A DNA stretch of 64,000 nucleotides from NCBI GenBank assembly GCA_028818375.1, contig JAPPOB010000010.1, forward strand, positions 558,001 through 622,000. Reading direction: 5' to 3'. The notes below the pieces were generated by a model. It made no database searches. It saw only the letters and a list, made by a program, of their open reading frames with translations, and was not told the DNA's origin. This document shows, piece by piece, positions 26,253 to 35,200 of the stretch. The first letter of the stretch is position 1. Every line of letters begins with the position of its first letter. A program made the position numbers and the translations under genes. The DNA is from Anaerolineaceae bacterium. GTDB lineage: Bacteria > Chloroflexota > Anaerolineae > Aggregatilineales > Phototrophicaceae.

Positions 26253-27337
26253 CAGCCGCCCTGCCCCAGTCGAATCCGCGGGTCAAGCCAGCCGTAGAGG
26301 GTGTCCACGGCAAGGTTGAGCAAAACAAAGCCGAAGGCGATGATCACGGTAAAGCCCTGCACCAGGGAGTAATCGCGCGAGGTGATGCTGTCCACCAGGG
26401 TGCGGCCTACGCCGGTCAGGCCGAAGATGGTCTCCGTAAGCACGGCGCCACTGATGACGAGGCCGAAATTCAGCCCGATAACGGTGACGACCGGCAGCAG
26501 GGCGTTGTTGAGCGCGTGTCGCAAAACGACAAGACGCTCGCCCAGTCCCTTGGCGCGCGCCGTGCGCACGTAGTCCTGGTTCAGCACTTCCAGCAGACTG
26601 GAGCGCGTCATGCGGGCGATGATGGCCAGCGGGATCGTACCGACGGCGACGGCCGGCAGGATCAGGTGGCGCAGGGCGTCGATCAGCAGGCCGCCATTGA
26701 GGGTCAAAACGGCGTTGAGTAGATAAAAGCGGGACAAAAAAACCTGGAATGCATTGCCGTCCGCGCCTTCCGCCACCAGCCCCCAGACCTCGTACCATGG
26801 GGCAGGACTTGCTCCCGGCGTGAGACGACCGGATGGCGGCAGCGCCAGCGGCGTATCGCGGAAGATGACACCAAAAATGTAGGCCAGCATCAACCCCAGC
26901 CAGAAAACCGGCATGGAAACGCCCATGTTGGCGCCGACCATCGTGCCCACGTCCAACGCCGACTTGTGGCGCCGAGCGCTGAACACGCCGAGTGGTACAC
27001 CAACCACAATGGCAAACAACATGGCGCTGAATCCCAGCTCCATGGTTGTCGGCATGCGTTCCACCAGTAATTCGCTTACCGGGCGCCGAAAACGGAAGGA
27101 ATCACCCAGATCGCCCTGGGCTACATTGCGCAGGTAAACCAGAAACTGGACCGGAAGGGGCTGGTCCAGGCCGTTGCGACGCTCGAATTCCTCACAGATC
27201 TGGTCGGTGGCGCGCTCGCCCAGAATCGCGCGACAGGGGTCACCCGGGATGGCGCGCGCCAGACCGAAGGTCAACACGAGGATGCCGAAAAGGACCGGGA
27301 TCGAAAAGAGCAGACGTCGCAGGATGAACTGGATCAC
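26252..27337 (-). CDS. Peptide-type ABC transporter permease (OppB/DppB-like)
   Basis: 361-residue inner-membrane permease: first helix FILRRLLFSIPVLFGILVLT, a periplasmic part (FRFRRPVSELLVERMPTTMEL), and the docking loop DYVRTARAKGLGERLVVLRH; it ends GWLDPRIRLGQGG. It is the first gene of a two-gene minus-strand unit without its own binding protein or ATPases. The permuted binding protein at 22757 or another family 5 protein is the likely partner. It is divergent from the PhyH gene with a 125-base gap that probably holds both promoters. Confidence 0.9.
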   Translation of the reverse strand: MIQFILRRLLFSIPVLFGILVLTFGLARAIPGDPCRAILGERATDQICEEFERRNGLDQPLPVQFLVYLRNVAQGDLGDSFRFRRPVSELLVERMPTTMELGFSAMLFAIVVGVPLGVFSARRHKSALDVGTMVGANMGVSMPVFWLGLMLAYIFGVIFRDTPLALPPSGRLTPGASPAPWYEVWGLVAEGADGNAFQVFLSRFYLLNAVLTLNGGLLIDALRHLILPAVAVGTIPLAIIARMTRSSLLEVLNQDYVRTARAKGLGERLVVLRHALNNALLPVVTVIGLNFGLVISGAVLTETIFGLTGVGRTLVDSITSRDYSLVQGFTVIIAFGFVLLNLAVDTLYGWLDPRIRLGQGG

Positions 27338-27462
27338 TGGGCTGCCCCTTCAGCGAGCGGTGGACCCCGAGTTTAGGCCGGGCGTCGGGTTCCTGCCAGC
27401 GAGAACGCTGGCAAGCCACAATTCGCCGCGCTACCCTTTGCGAGCCATTCAGGGAGGAAGCA

Positions 27463-28347
27463 ATGCGCGTCCGTTTCGGCCCGCGGGACCTGGACTTTCC
27501 AGGCGACAACCTGGGGCTCATGCGCGCCAGTCGTCCGGATGAACACCCTGAACTGCTGCGGGGCCGGATGTCAGGCGACGGATACCTGTGGCTAAGGGAC
27601 ACACTGCCCCGTGCCGACGTACTGGCCGCGCGGCAGGTTATTCTGGAGCACATGGCCGCGCGCAAGGTGCTGTCTCCCGGAAAGCCGATCATGGAGGGCG
27701 TGATGCCCCGCGGCGGTCGCGGGATGCCCATGAACGGCAGGCGCGGCATCGCGCATCACCCGCAGGTGCTGAAGGTCATGGAGCACGAAGCCCTGTACAG
27801 CTTCTTGGAGACGTGGTATGGCGATGCGGCCCTGACCCTCCACTTCAAGTGGCTGCGCGCGGTTGGCAACGAAGCCTACACCGGCGCGCACATGGACTAT
27901 GTGTACATGGGTCGCGGTTCCTCCCGCCTGCAAACCGTGTGGATTCCCCTGGGGGACATCCCTGTCGGGCAGGGAACCCTGGCCGTCTGCGCCGGGTCGC
28001 ACAGGACGGAGGGTTTTGCCCGCATCCGTGACACCTACGGACGAATGGACGTCGACCGTGACGGCGTCGAAGGCTGGTTCTCGCGCGACCCGCTGGAACT
28101 ATCCTCGCGCCATGGCGGTAGTTGGCGCAGCACGGACTTCAGGGCCGGCGACATGGTCATCTTTGGCATGCACCTGATGCATGCCTCAACCACCAACCTC
28201 ACGCAACGCTTTCGTCTGAGTTGCGACGTCCGCTTCCAGCCGGCCAGCGATCCTGTCGATCCCCGCTGGGTGCGTGACGGAGTGGGCCACGTGGATGGCC
28301 CGCCGCGCAAGACCATGGCACAGGCTCGCAGCGAATGGCGGGTCTGA
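27463..28347 (+). CDS. Phytanoyl-CoA dioxygenase family protein (PhyH)
   Basis: 294-residue Fe(II)/2-oxoglutarate-dependent oxygenase. The iron ligands fit His143 and Asp145 (AHMDYVY) with the distal His in MHLMHAS, and the 2-oxoglutarate-binding Arg in QRFRLSCDVRFQ. The segments WIPLGDIPVGQGTLAVCAGSH and FRAGDMVIF are hallmark PhyH sequences. GGAGG lies 5 bases before the ATG. It is followed after 22 bases by a TIM-barrel isomerase, so the two are probably co-expressed. PhyH relatives hydroxylate very diverse small molecules; the substrate is unknown. Confidence 0.88.
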   Translation: MRVRFGPRDLDFPGDNLGLMRASRPDEHPELLRGRMSGDGYLWLRDTLPRADVLAARQVILEHMAARKVLSPGKPIMEGVMPRGGRGMPMNGRRGIAHHPQVLKVMEHEALYSFLETWYGDAALTLHFKWLRAVGNEAYTGAHMDYVYMGRGSSRLQTVWIPLGDIPVGQGTLAVCAGSHRTEGFARIRDTYGRMDVDRDGVEGWFSRDPLELSSRHGGSWRSTDFRAGDMVIFGMHLMHASTTNLTQRFRLSCDVRFQPASDPVDPRWVRDGVGHVDGPPRKTMAQARSEWRV

Positions 28348-28369
28348 GCACCGGGTGGGAGAGTTCCGC

Positions 28370-29230
28370 ATGAAGTGTGCCCTGAGCATGTACAGCCTGC
28401 TGGCGCCGGTCCGCAAGGGCCAACTGGACCTCTACGGCTTTCTGGACTACGCCGCCCGCAGGGGATTCGATGGCGTGGAACTGCTGGACATGTTCTGGAC
28501 GGATGAAGCTGCAGAGGTCGCCGGGGCGAAGCGCCGCTGCGAGGCGTTGGGTCTTGAACTGCCCGTTTATTCGATCAGCACGAATTTTCTCCAGCCGGAC
28601 GAGAGCGAAAGAGAAGCGGAACTCGCGTCATTGAAACATGGCGTCGATCTGGCCACGCAACTGGGCGCGCCGCTGCTGCGCGTCTTCAGCGGCGACTTGT
28701 TGCCCGGCCACACTTTTGAACAGGGATTCAGCCGGGTTGTGGATAGCCTGGCCACCGGCGCGGAGTATGCGGCAGGGCGGCAGATTACACTCGTTCTGGA
28801 GAATCATGGCAAGGTCGCGGGCCGCAGCGAACAGGTACGCGCCATCATCGAAGCCGTCGATTCGGCGGCCCTGCGCTGTAACCTGGATACCGGCAACTTT
28901 CTGCTGGTCGGAGAAAATCCGGTCGAGGCCTCGGCTGCTCTCGCTGATTTCGTTGCGCTGGTCCATCTCAAGGACCTGGACCTGGCGTCCCGGGAGCAGA
29001 CGGACCATGTCCATGCTGGCCTGGACGGGCAGCGTTACACGGGCGTCATCGTCGGCGAGGGCCTGGTGGACTTCAGCGCGATCGTCGAAATCCTGGTTCA
29101 GCAGGGCTATGGTGGCTGGCTTTCGCTGGAATACGAGGGTGACGCGGATGCCATGGGAGTCGCCGTGCCCCGCAGTCTGGCGGCGATGCGCGCCCTGTTG
29201 CAGCGAGCGCATGGACCCGCCTCAGAGTAG
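28370..29230 (+). CDS. Sugar phosphate isomerase/epimerase (TIM barrel)
   Basis: 286-residue member of the xylose-isomerase-like TIM-barrel family. Candidate metal-site segments are LVLENHGK, CNLDTGNFL, VHLKDLDL and, near the end, LSLEYEGD. The start at 28370 (MKCALSMYS) has GGGAGAG 5 bases upstream and begins the first strand; an open frame extending upstream lies inside the PhyH gene. Its 3' end overlaps the convergent creatininase-like gene by 9 bases. Confidence 0.78.
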   Translation: MKCALSMYSLLAPVRKGQLDLYGFLDYAARRGFDGVELLDMFWTDEAAEVAGAKRRCEALGLELPVYSISTNFLQPDESEREAELASLKHGVDLATQLGAPLLRVFSGDLLPGHTFEQGFSRVVDSLATGAEYAAGRQITLVLENHGKVAGRSEQVRAIIEAVDSAALRCNLDTGNFLLVGENPVEASAALADFVALVHLKDLDLASREQTDHVHAGLDGQRYTGVIVGEGLVDFSAIVEILVQQGYGGWLSLEYEGDADAMGVAVPRSLAAMRALLQRAHGPASE

Positions 29231-30064
29231 CGGCGCGTCCATATCCACGTCCTGACCGAAATAGTCACGCGCCACCACGCGGCTGATCCACTCGGCTACG
29301 ACGTCATAGCCGCGTTCGCCGGTGCTGGCCGACGCCAGCGCCGGGTCCCCGATGTGGCCGTAGGGCGTGTGTTCGCGGTACCTGCGCGTAGCGTAGAAAA
29401 TCCCGCCGCCGGTCTTGACGTGTTCCGGGCCCTGCACCTTGCGCATCTTTTCCGGGTCTACGTGATGTCGTACGGAGCGCTCCAGTTTCACCAGGCCTGG
29501 ATGCGTGACCAGTATTCTCGAAGTCTCGCCTTCGCCGCCGTGCCCTTCCATCCGCTTCGATGTCTGAATGTGGTGATAGACCGCGCTAAGCGGCGCCAGC
29601 CAGTTCAGCACCATGACCTCGGCATCGTCGGTGGCGTCGACCACTTCCTGGGCCGCCACCATCATGCCAGGCAGGTTACCGTCATGCCCGTGGACGAAAG
29701 CGAAATGCCGGAAACCGCTGGCGTAGAGGCTCAGACAGATCTCCTTCGTCAGCGCGATGAAGGTCGTGGCGCTGAGCGAGATGGTCCCGACGAAACCCAT
29801 GTGGAAACTGGAAGTGCCGAAGGGGATTTCCGGCCCGATCACCACAGGGCAGCCGCGCTCGTCAAGGCGCAGCGCGGCGCGACGACAGTTTTCGCGCGCC
29901 TCGTAGGTGTCGGTGCCCAGCGGCAAATGCGCCCCGTGGGCCTCCGTCGCACCGAAGGGCAACAACAGCACCCGGGACTCTTTCAGACGTTCCTCCAGCT
30001 CCGGTCCGGTCATTTCCGGCAACGCCGGCGGTCCCTTCTGCGAATAGACGATGTCCTCAGACAT
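29222..30064 (-). CDS. Creatininase family protein
   Basis: 280 residues matching the creatininase/creatinine amidohydrolase family, metal-dependent amidases or formamide hydrolases. Ligand positions are visible: Glu41, His43, His46 and Asp52 in ATEAHGAHLPLGTD, the His of FVHGHDGN, and Glu in GHGGEGETS. The start at 30064 is chosen because the family begins near LPEMTGPELEE; GGAGA lies upstream. It is a single gene convergent with the isomerase. Possible roles include opening a cyclic amide or hydrolysing an N-formyl group; the actual substrate is not shown. Confidence 0.85.
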   Translation of the reverse strand: MSEDIVYSQKGPPALPEMTGPELEERLKESRVLLLPFGATEAHGAHLPLGTDTYEARENCRRAALRLDERGCPVVIGPEIPFGTSSFHMGFVGTISLSATTFIALTKEICLSLYASGFRHFAFVHGHDGNLPGMMVAAQEVVDATDDAEVMVLNWLAPLSAVYHHIQTSKRMEGHGGEGETSRILVTHPGLVKLERSVRHHVDPEKMRKVQGPEHVKTGGGIFYATRRYREHTPYGHIGDPALASASTGERGYDVVAEWISRVVARDYFGQDVDMDAPLL

Positions 30065-30224
30065 GGGGCACTGGCCTGTCTCCTTTCGATGTATCGGCCA
30101 TTGTAGCGGCAGGGACGGACCATCGGTAGAATCCCGCAGGCAGGCACAGTAAAACCGGATTGCGGATGGGAACGGCACTTTCGCTCAGCACCAGCCAATC
30201 AGAACCAGCCTTGGTCATTTCCTG

Positions 30225-31463
30225 ATGGACGCCGATTCACTGCTGGCTCGCTTGCAACCCGACGAACCCGTGAATCTGGCGCAGCAACTGATCCGCATTC
30301 CTTCCTTCCTTTGGCAGGAGTCGGAACTCGCCCATTGGCTGGCGGCCTGGCTCCGCGAAAGAGGATTCGAAGTGGAAGTGCAGGAAGTCCCGCTCGCCGG
30401 GGGTGGCTGCACGCATCAGACCATCGGCACCCTGCGCGGTGACGGCGGCGGACCGTCCCTGATGCTCTGCGGGCATACGGACACCAGCGACTGGCAAGGT
30501 GACGTGTTCCGGCGCGCCGACTGGCGGCATGACCCCTTTGCCGGGGACATCGAAGATGGCATGCTCTACGGCCTTGGCGCCATCAACATGAAGGGTGGCC
30601 TGGCGGCGATTCTGATGGCCGCCGAGACCTTGCGCCGCTCCGCCCTGCCGCTGCGCGGCGACCTGATCGTCGCCTGTGTGGTGGCGGAGACCGGCGGCGG
30701 CGCGGGCGCGCAACACCTGCTCGCCAGCGGTTTGAGACCGGACAATTGCATTGTGACCGAGGCGGGCAACCTGGACATCGGGCTCATCTCCGTCGGCTAT
30801 GTCCAGGGACTGGTCCGGGTCCTCGGCGAATTCAAACACCGCGTGCCCTACGTCAACCCGATTGAGAAAATCACCAGGGTCATTCAGGCTTTTGGCCCGT
30901 CCTACCGTCCGCTGCCATCCGTCCTGGACGGCGGCTGGCTGCGCTTCGAGCCCCATCCCCTGTTGCCCGGCTTTCCCGCCATGGCCGTCCGCGACATCTC
31001 GCATCATCAGGACGTCACGACGCTGGCCTTTGACCTGCGAATCTTGCCTGGAATGAGCGAGGACAGCGTGCGCAGTGACATGACCGGGCTCCTTGAGGAC
31101 ATCCGGCGGGAGGACCCGGATTTCAGTTATGAACTGGTCATTCCCCAAAGCGATCGTCACCAGAGCATGCCGGCGCGCGAGGCCACCGACCCGGACGCGC
31201 CCCTGGTGCAGGCCCTGATCGCCGCGCATTCACAGGTCAACAAACAGGCGCCGCGGGTCGGCGCCGGCCATCGCATTGGCGCGACGGCCGACACTTGCCA
31301 TTTCAAGGGTGCCGGCATCACTTGCGTGGAGTATGGGCCGGGGTATATTCCGGTCTGGCCCATGGTCGACGAATGCATCGAAATCGACCAGATCGTGTCC
31401 GCCACGCGCACCCTGGCGCTGACGGCAGCCGCGCTCTGCACCGGGAGGTCGCAGAATGAGTGA
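30225..31463 (+). CDS. M20 family protein with substituted metal ligands
   Basis: 412-residue protein of the M20 (ArgE/DapE/CPG2) fold with the usual catalytic domain interrupted by a dimerisation domain. His84 (CGHTDTSDW) is kept. However, the bridging Asp of the GxGxxDMKGG motif is Asn121 (GLGAINMKGG), the Glu-Glu pair is Glu155-Thr156 (VVAETGGG), and the C-terminal His before N/DE is absent (WPMVDECIE). So about three of five classical zinc ligands differ, which suggests altered metal use or loss of hydrolysis. Its last 8 bases overlap the E1-alpha gene, making it the first gene of the 30-37 kb operon. Confidence 0.75.
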   Translation: MDADSLLARLQPDEPVNLAQQLIRIPSFLWQESELAHWLAAWLRERGFEVEVQEVPLAGGGCTHQTIGTLRGDGGGPSLMLCGHTDTSDWQGDVFRRADWRHDPFAGDIEDGMLYGLGAINMKGGLAAILMAAETLRRSALPLRGDLIVACVVAETGGGAGAQHLLASGLRPDNCIVTEAGNLDIGLISVGYVQGLVRVLGEFKHRVPYVNPIEKITRVIQAFGPSYRPLPSVLDGGWLRFEPHPLLPGFPAMAVRDISHHQDVTTLAFDLRILPGMSEDSVRSDMTGLLEDIRREDPDFSYELVIPQSDRHQSMPAREATDPDAPLVQALIAAHSQVNKQAPRVGAGHRIGATADTCHFKGAGITCVEYGPGYIPVWPMVDECIEIDQIVSATRTLALTAAALCTGRSQNE

Positions 31464-32433
31464 CGTAAATCCGGATGTGGCGCTGGACATTTACCGGCGC
31501 GTCCTGAACATTCGACGCTTCGAAGAAGAAGTGGGGCGCCTCTTCACCGAGGGTGAGTTGCCCGGCGTCGTCCATCTCTACATCGGCGAGGAGGCCGTCG
31601 CCGCGGGCGTTTGCGCCGCCCTGCGTACGGATGATTACGTGACGAGCACACACCGCGGTCACGGACACGTCATGGCCAAGGGCGGTGACCCGAAGCGCAT
31701 GATGGCCGAGATCTTTGGCAAGGAGACCGGCTATTGTCGGGGCAAGGGTGGCAGCCAGCACATCGCCGATTTTAGCATCGGCATGCTGGGAGCCTGCGGC
31801 ATCGTCGGCGGCGGCATCCCGATAGCCACCGGCGCCGGCCTGAGCATCAAGCTGCGCAAGACCGACCAGGTCTCCGTGTGTTTCTTTGGCGATGGCGCCG
31901 CCAATGAAGGCAGCTTTCACGAGTCGCTAAACCTGGCGTCAACCATGGCCCTGCCGGTTATCTTCGTCTGCGAACACAATCAGTACGGAGAATTTACGCC
32001 GGCGCAGGACACCATGAACATTGAGGACATCGCGCTGCGGGCGGACGGATACGGTATGCCCGGGCACAAGGTGGATGGCAACGACGCGCTGGAGGTGTAC
32101 ACCGTCGCCAGCCAGGCTGTGGCGCGCGCGCGGGATGGCGAGGGGCCGACCCTGATTGAGGCCAAAACGCACCGGCGCGGCGGCCATGCCGAAGGAGAGG
32201 AAGCCTTTCTCGCCGGTCAGAGATACCGCCTGCCGGAAGAAGAGCAACTGGCCAGGGAACGCGATCCCCTCCGCATTTTGCACGAACGTATTTTGCTTGA
32301 AGGTTTGGCCGACGGGCATGCGCTGGAGAGCATTGATCAGGACTCCACACTGCAAATGGCCGAGGCCGTGACCTTCGCCCGCGAGAGTCCCTGGCCAGAC
32401 CCCGAAACCGTCCTTGAAGACACCTGGGCCTGA
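31456..32433 (+). CDS. 2-oxoacid/acetoin dehydrogenase E1 component, alpha subunit
   Basis: 325-residue thiamine-diphosphate-dependent E1-alpha. The cofactor motif starts with GDG at 145-147 (FFGDGAANEGSFHESLNLA) and the phosphorylation-loop region TLIEAKTHRRGGHAEG is present. The size and the sequence GGSQHIADFSIGMLG resemble acetoin dehydrogenase or pyruvate dehydrogenase alpha subunits. GGGAGG lies before the ATG. It is coupled to the M20-like gene by overlap and followed by E1-beta. It would decarboxylate a 2-oxoacid or cleave acetoin and pass the acyl group to a lipoyl arm. Confidence 0.9.
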   Translation: MSDVNPDVALDIYRRVLNIRRFEEEVGRLFTEGELPGVVHLYIGEEAVAAGVCAALRTDDYVTSTHRGHGHVMAKGGDPKRMMAEIFGKETGYCRGKGGSQHIADFSIGMLGACGIVGGGIPIATGAGLSIKLRKTDQVSVCFFGDGAANEGSFHESLNLASTMALPVIFVCEHNQYGEFTPAQDTMNIEDIALRADGYGMPGHKVDGNDALEVYTVASQAVARARDGEGPTLIEAKTHRRGGHAEGEEAFLAGQRYRLPEEEQLARERDPLRILHERILLEGLADGHALESIDQDSTLQMAEAVTFARESPWPDPETVLEDTWA

Positions 32434-32462
32434 CACAGCAACCGAAGGGAGTGGCCGGGAGC

Positions 32463-33443
32463 ATGCCTCGTAAAACCAGCGTCGATGCCATGCGCGAAGC
32501 CCTTCGCGCAGAATTGCAGCGTGACGAACGCGTCGTCGTGATCGGCGAGGACGTCAAGGTGGGTGTGTTCGGCGGTACGCGCTGGCTGCACCGGGAATTC
32601 GGCGATGAACGCGTGATCAACACGCCCATTTCGGAACTGGCCGTGGCCGGCGCCGGCGTTGGCGCAGCGGCGACCGGCATTCGTCCAGTCATTGACCTGA
32701 TGTTTGGCACTTTCCTTTACCTGGCCTTCGACCAAATTGCCAACCAGGCCGGCGCCATGCGCTACATGTTCGGCGGACAGACTAAACTGCCGCTGGTGCT
32801 CATGACAGTGAGCGGCTCCGGCATCAGCGCAGGTCATCACCACAGTCAACCTGTGCATCCCATGTTCATGAACATGCCCCTCATCAAGGTGGTGTTGCCC
32901 TCCACGCCTTATGACGTGAAGGGATTGCTCATCTCGGCAATCCGCGATGACAACCCTGTACTCTTCCTCAGTCCGATTACGCTGGGCAGCCAACGTGGCG
33001 AGGTCCCCGACGAAGCCTATACCATACCGCTCGCGGAAGCCGCCATTCGCCGGGAAGGTGGAGACGTCACGATTTGCACAGCGGGCGCCATGACGCTGCG
33101 TTGCCTGGAAGTCGCCCGCACCATGGCGCGGGAAGGGATCGAGTGTGAGGTCATCGATCTGCGCACGCTCAAACCATGGGACGAGGCCTGCGTCTTGCGC
33201 AGCGTACGCAAGACCGGGCGATTCGTCGCCGTGGACGAGAGTTTTCCGGTCTGCGGAGCGGCCAGCGAATGGGCGGCCACCGTGGCGGAAAAGGCCTTTC
33301 CCCATTTGCGCGCGCCGGTGCAACGGGTCAGCAACCTGGACGTGCCCCTGCCCTACAGTCCCGTGCTGGAGAAGGCGGCAGTCCCCACGACGGAACGCAT
33401 CCTGGACGCTCTGCGTCGCTGCATGCAGGCGGAGTCAGCCTGA
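32463..33443 (+). CDS. 2-oxoacid/acetoin dehydrogenase E1 component, beta subunit
   Basis: 326 residues when started at ATG 32463; an in-frame GTG at 32451 would add MAGS. Typical E1-beta segments are VVIGEDVKVGVFGGTRWL, NTPISELAVAGAGVGAA, and the histidine-rich SAGHHHSQPVHPMF loop near the active site. The C-terminal transketolase domain (IDLRTLKPWDEACVLRSV) is complete. It forms a heterotetramer with the alpha subunit. Only one base separates its stop from the GTG of the lipoyl-domain gene. Confidence 0.9.
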   Translation: MPRKTSVDAMREALRAELQRDERVVVIGEDVKVGVFGGTRWLHREFGDERVINTPISELAVAGAGVGAAATGIRPVIDLMFGTFLYLAFDQIANQAGAMRYMFGGQTKLPLVLMTVSGSGISAGHHHSQPVHPMFMNMPLIKVVLPSTPYDVKGLLISAIRDDNPVLFLSPITLGSQRGEVPDEAYTIPLAEAAIRREGGDVTICTAGAMTLRCLEVARTMAREGIECEVIDLRTLKPWDEACVLRSVRKTGRFVAVDESFPVCGAASEWAATVAEKAFPHLRAPVQRVSNLDVPLPYSPVLEKAAVPTTERILDALRRCMQAESA

Positions 33444-33444
33444 G

Positions 33445-33687
33445 GTGGCGCGCGTAGCCGTACGCATGCCCAGGTTCGGCATGACGATGGAAGCGGGCAT
33501 CATCGTGGAATGGCTGGCTCAACCAGGAGACACCCTTTCCGCGGGAGATGGCTTCGCCGTGATTACGACCGAAAAGGTCGAGGTTGAGCTGGAAGCGCCC
33601 GCCGACGGGACCCTCGTCGAACTCTGCTGCGACCTGGATGAAGAGGTCCCGGTTGGCGAGGTCGTCGCCTTGATCGAGGAGGAGTAA
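33445..33687 (+). CDS. Free-standing lipoyl (biotinyl/lipoyl attachment) domain
   Basis: 80-residue protein that is a single lipoyl domain: RMPRFGMTMEAGIIVEWL opens it, and Lys44 in TTEKVEVELE is the expected lipoylation site, in the usual hairpin turn. GTG at 33445 directly follows the E1-beta stop, so it is translated by coupling. A normal E2 would continue with a subunit-binding domain and an acyltransferase core; here the gene ends after the first domain and an SDR follows 5 bases later. It could act as a swinging arm for E1 with a separate acyltransferase. The name E2 should be avoided. Confidence 0.85.
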   Translation: MARVAVRMPRFGMTMEAGIIVEWLAQPGDTLSAGDGFAVITTEKVEVELEAPADGTLVELCCDLDEEVPVGEVVALIEEE

Positions 33688-33692
33688 GGGCC

Positions 33693-34439
33693 ATGGGACG
33701 ATTGTCTGGCAAATTCGCCATCATTACGGGCGCGGCCCGCGGCATCGGCGCGGGCATCGCACGGCGCTACGCGGCGGAGGGCTGCGCGCTGGCGCTCTGT
33801 GACCTGAATGCAGCGGGTGTAGAAGCCTTTGCTGCTGAACTGCGGGCGCAGGACGTCGAGGTGCTGGCACTTGGGGCAGACGTCACTCAGCGGGACTCTG
33901 TGCAGAAATTCCTTGATGCGGCAGTTGCGCAATTCGGCCAGGTTGACGTGCTTGTCAACAACGCAGGCATCTTCTTCAACGCCGTGTTTGAGGACATGAG
34001 CGACGAGCAGTGGGAGAGCATGCTGAAGGTGAACGTGACCGGCGTCTTTCTGCCGTCGCAGATCGTTATCCGTCACTGGCTGGCCAACGATATACGCGGC
34101 GCGATCGTCAACCTCGCCTCCATCAGTTCCCTTATTGCTTTCACCCATTCGGCGGCCTACGGCACGTCCAAGGCGGCAGTCGCCGGATTGACGCGGCACA
34201 TCGCCCTGCAATACGGGCCGCAGGGGATTCGCGCCAACGCCATGGCGCCCGGCATCATCGATACCAGCATGCTGCCCAGTCAGGAAGACATGCAGCGCTG
34301 GGCGCAGGAACGCATTCCCCTGCGCCGTCCCGGGACGCCGGAGGACGTCGCCGAGCTGGCGCTCTTTCTCGCCTGCGATGAGTCCCGTTACCTCACCGGG
34401 ACCATAGTGCCCGTCGATGGCGGCTGGTTGCTCGACTGA
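33693..34439 (+). CDS. SDR family oxidoreductase
   Basis: 248-residue classical SDR. TGAARGIGAGIA near residue 10 binds NAD(P); NNAG is near 87; the catalytic Ser (SISSL) and YGTSK follow; the tail is GTIVPVDGGWLLD. The ATG is 5 bases after the lipoyl-gene stop, with AAGGAGGAGTAAGG covering the junction, so it belongs to the same operon. Asp after the second strand (CDLNAAG) favours NAD over NADP, by family rule. It might oxidise the alcohol that becomes the E1 substrate; this is inference. Confidence 0.9.
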   Translation: MGRLSGKFAIITGAARGIGAGIARRYAAEGCALALCDLNAAGVEAFAAELRAQDVEVLALGADVTQRDSVQKFLDAAVAQFGQVDVLVNNAGIFFNAVFEDMSDEQWESMLKVNVTGVFLPSQIVIRHWLANDIRGAIVNLASISSLIAFTHSAAYGTSKAAVAGLTRHIALQYGPQGIRANAMAPGIIDTSMLPSQEDMQRWAQERIPLRRPGTPEDVAELALFLACDESRYLTGTIVPVDGGWLLD

Positions 34440-34444
34440 CGACC

Positions 34445-35200
34445 ATGTCCATGCAGGGCAAGGCCGTTATCGTGACCGGCGCCGGCTCCGGAATCGGGGC
34501 GGCCAGCGCCATCGCTTTTGCCGCTGCCGGGGCCAGCGTGGTTTGCGCCGGCAGGACTTTCGACACCGTCCGGCGGACGGCCGGCACGATTGTTCAGGAT
34601 GGCGGCGTGGCGCAGGCCGTGCAGTCCGACGTGAGCGACAACGCCAGCGTCAGCAGTCTGGCGGACGCGGCCATCAGCCACTTCGGCCGTATAGACGTCC
34701 TGTTCAACAATGCCGGAATCAGCCCCTCCGGTCGCATTACCGACATTGATGAAGCGCAGTGGGACGAATGTCTGAACATCAACCTTAAGGGGGTTTTCCT
34801 GGCGTCGAGGTACGTCATTCCGCACATGCGTGACCGCGGCGGAGTGATTCTGAACACTGCCGGCACTTTCGGTCTGCGACCCTCGTCGGGCAAGGCGGCC
34901 TATGCCGCGGCCAAGGCCGGCGTGATCAACCTGACCCGCAGCATCGCCCTCGATTACGCGCGGGAAAACATACGCTGCAATGCGATCTGTCCCGGTTTCG
35001 TGGATACGCCCCTGACCGAGTCTGTCAGCGGCCCGGAACGCGATGCATTCCTTGGGCGAAGCCAGCCCCTTCCCGGCGTGATCCAGCCGGAGGACGTCGC
35101 AGAGCTGGCGCTGTGGCTGGCATCGGACGCCGCGCGCATGATCACCGGCCAGGCGTTTATCATCGACGGCGGGCAACAGGCGGGACTGTTTTCGCCATGA
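34445..35200 (+). CDS. SDR family oxidoreductase lacking the catalytic Ser
   Basis: 251-residue SDR with TGAGSGIGAASA and NNAGI motifs and an intact YAAAK. Thirteen residues before the Tyr, where the catalytic Ser should be, is Gly within LNTAGTFGLRPS (Thr is next to it), unlike the SDR just upstream. The Arg after the second strand (CAGRTFD) suggests NADP. The gene begins 5 bases after the previous stop and overlaps the amidohydrolase start by 4 bases. It may still be active using the Thr, or be a partner of the other SDR. Confidence 0.85.
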   Translation: MSMQGKAVIVTGAGSGIGAASAIAFAAAGASVVCAGRTFDTVRRTAGTIVQDGGVAQAVQSDVSDNASVSSLADAAISHFGRIDVLFNNAGISPSGRITDIDEAQWDECLNINLKGVFLASRYVIPHMRDRGGVILNTAGTFGLRPSSGKAAYAAAKAGVINLTRSIALDYARENIRCNAICPGFVDTPLTESVSGPERDAFLGRSQPLPGVIQPEDVAELALWLASDAARMITGQAFIIDGGQQAGLFSP

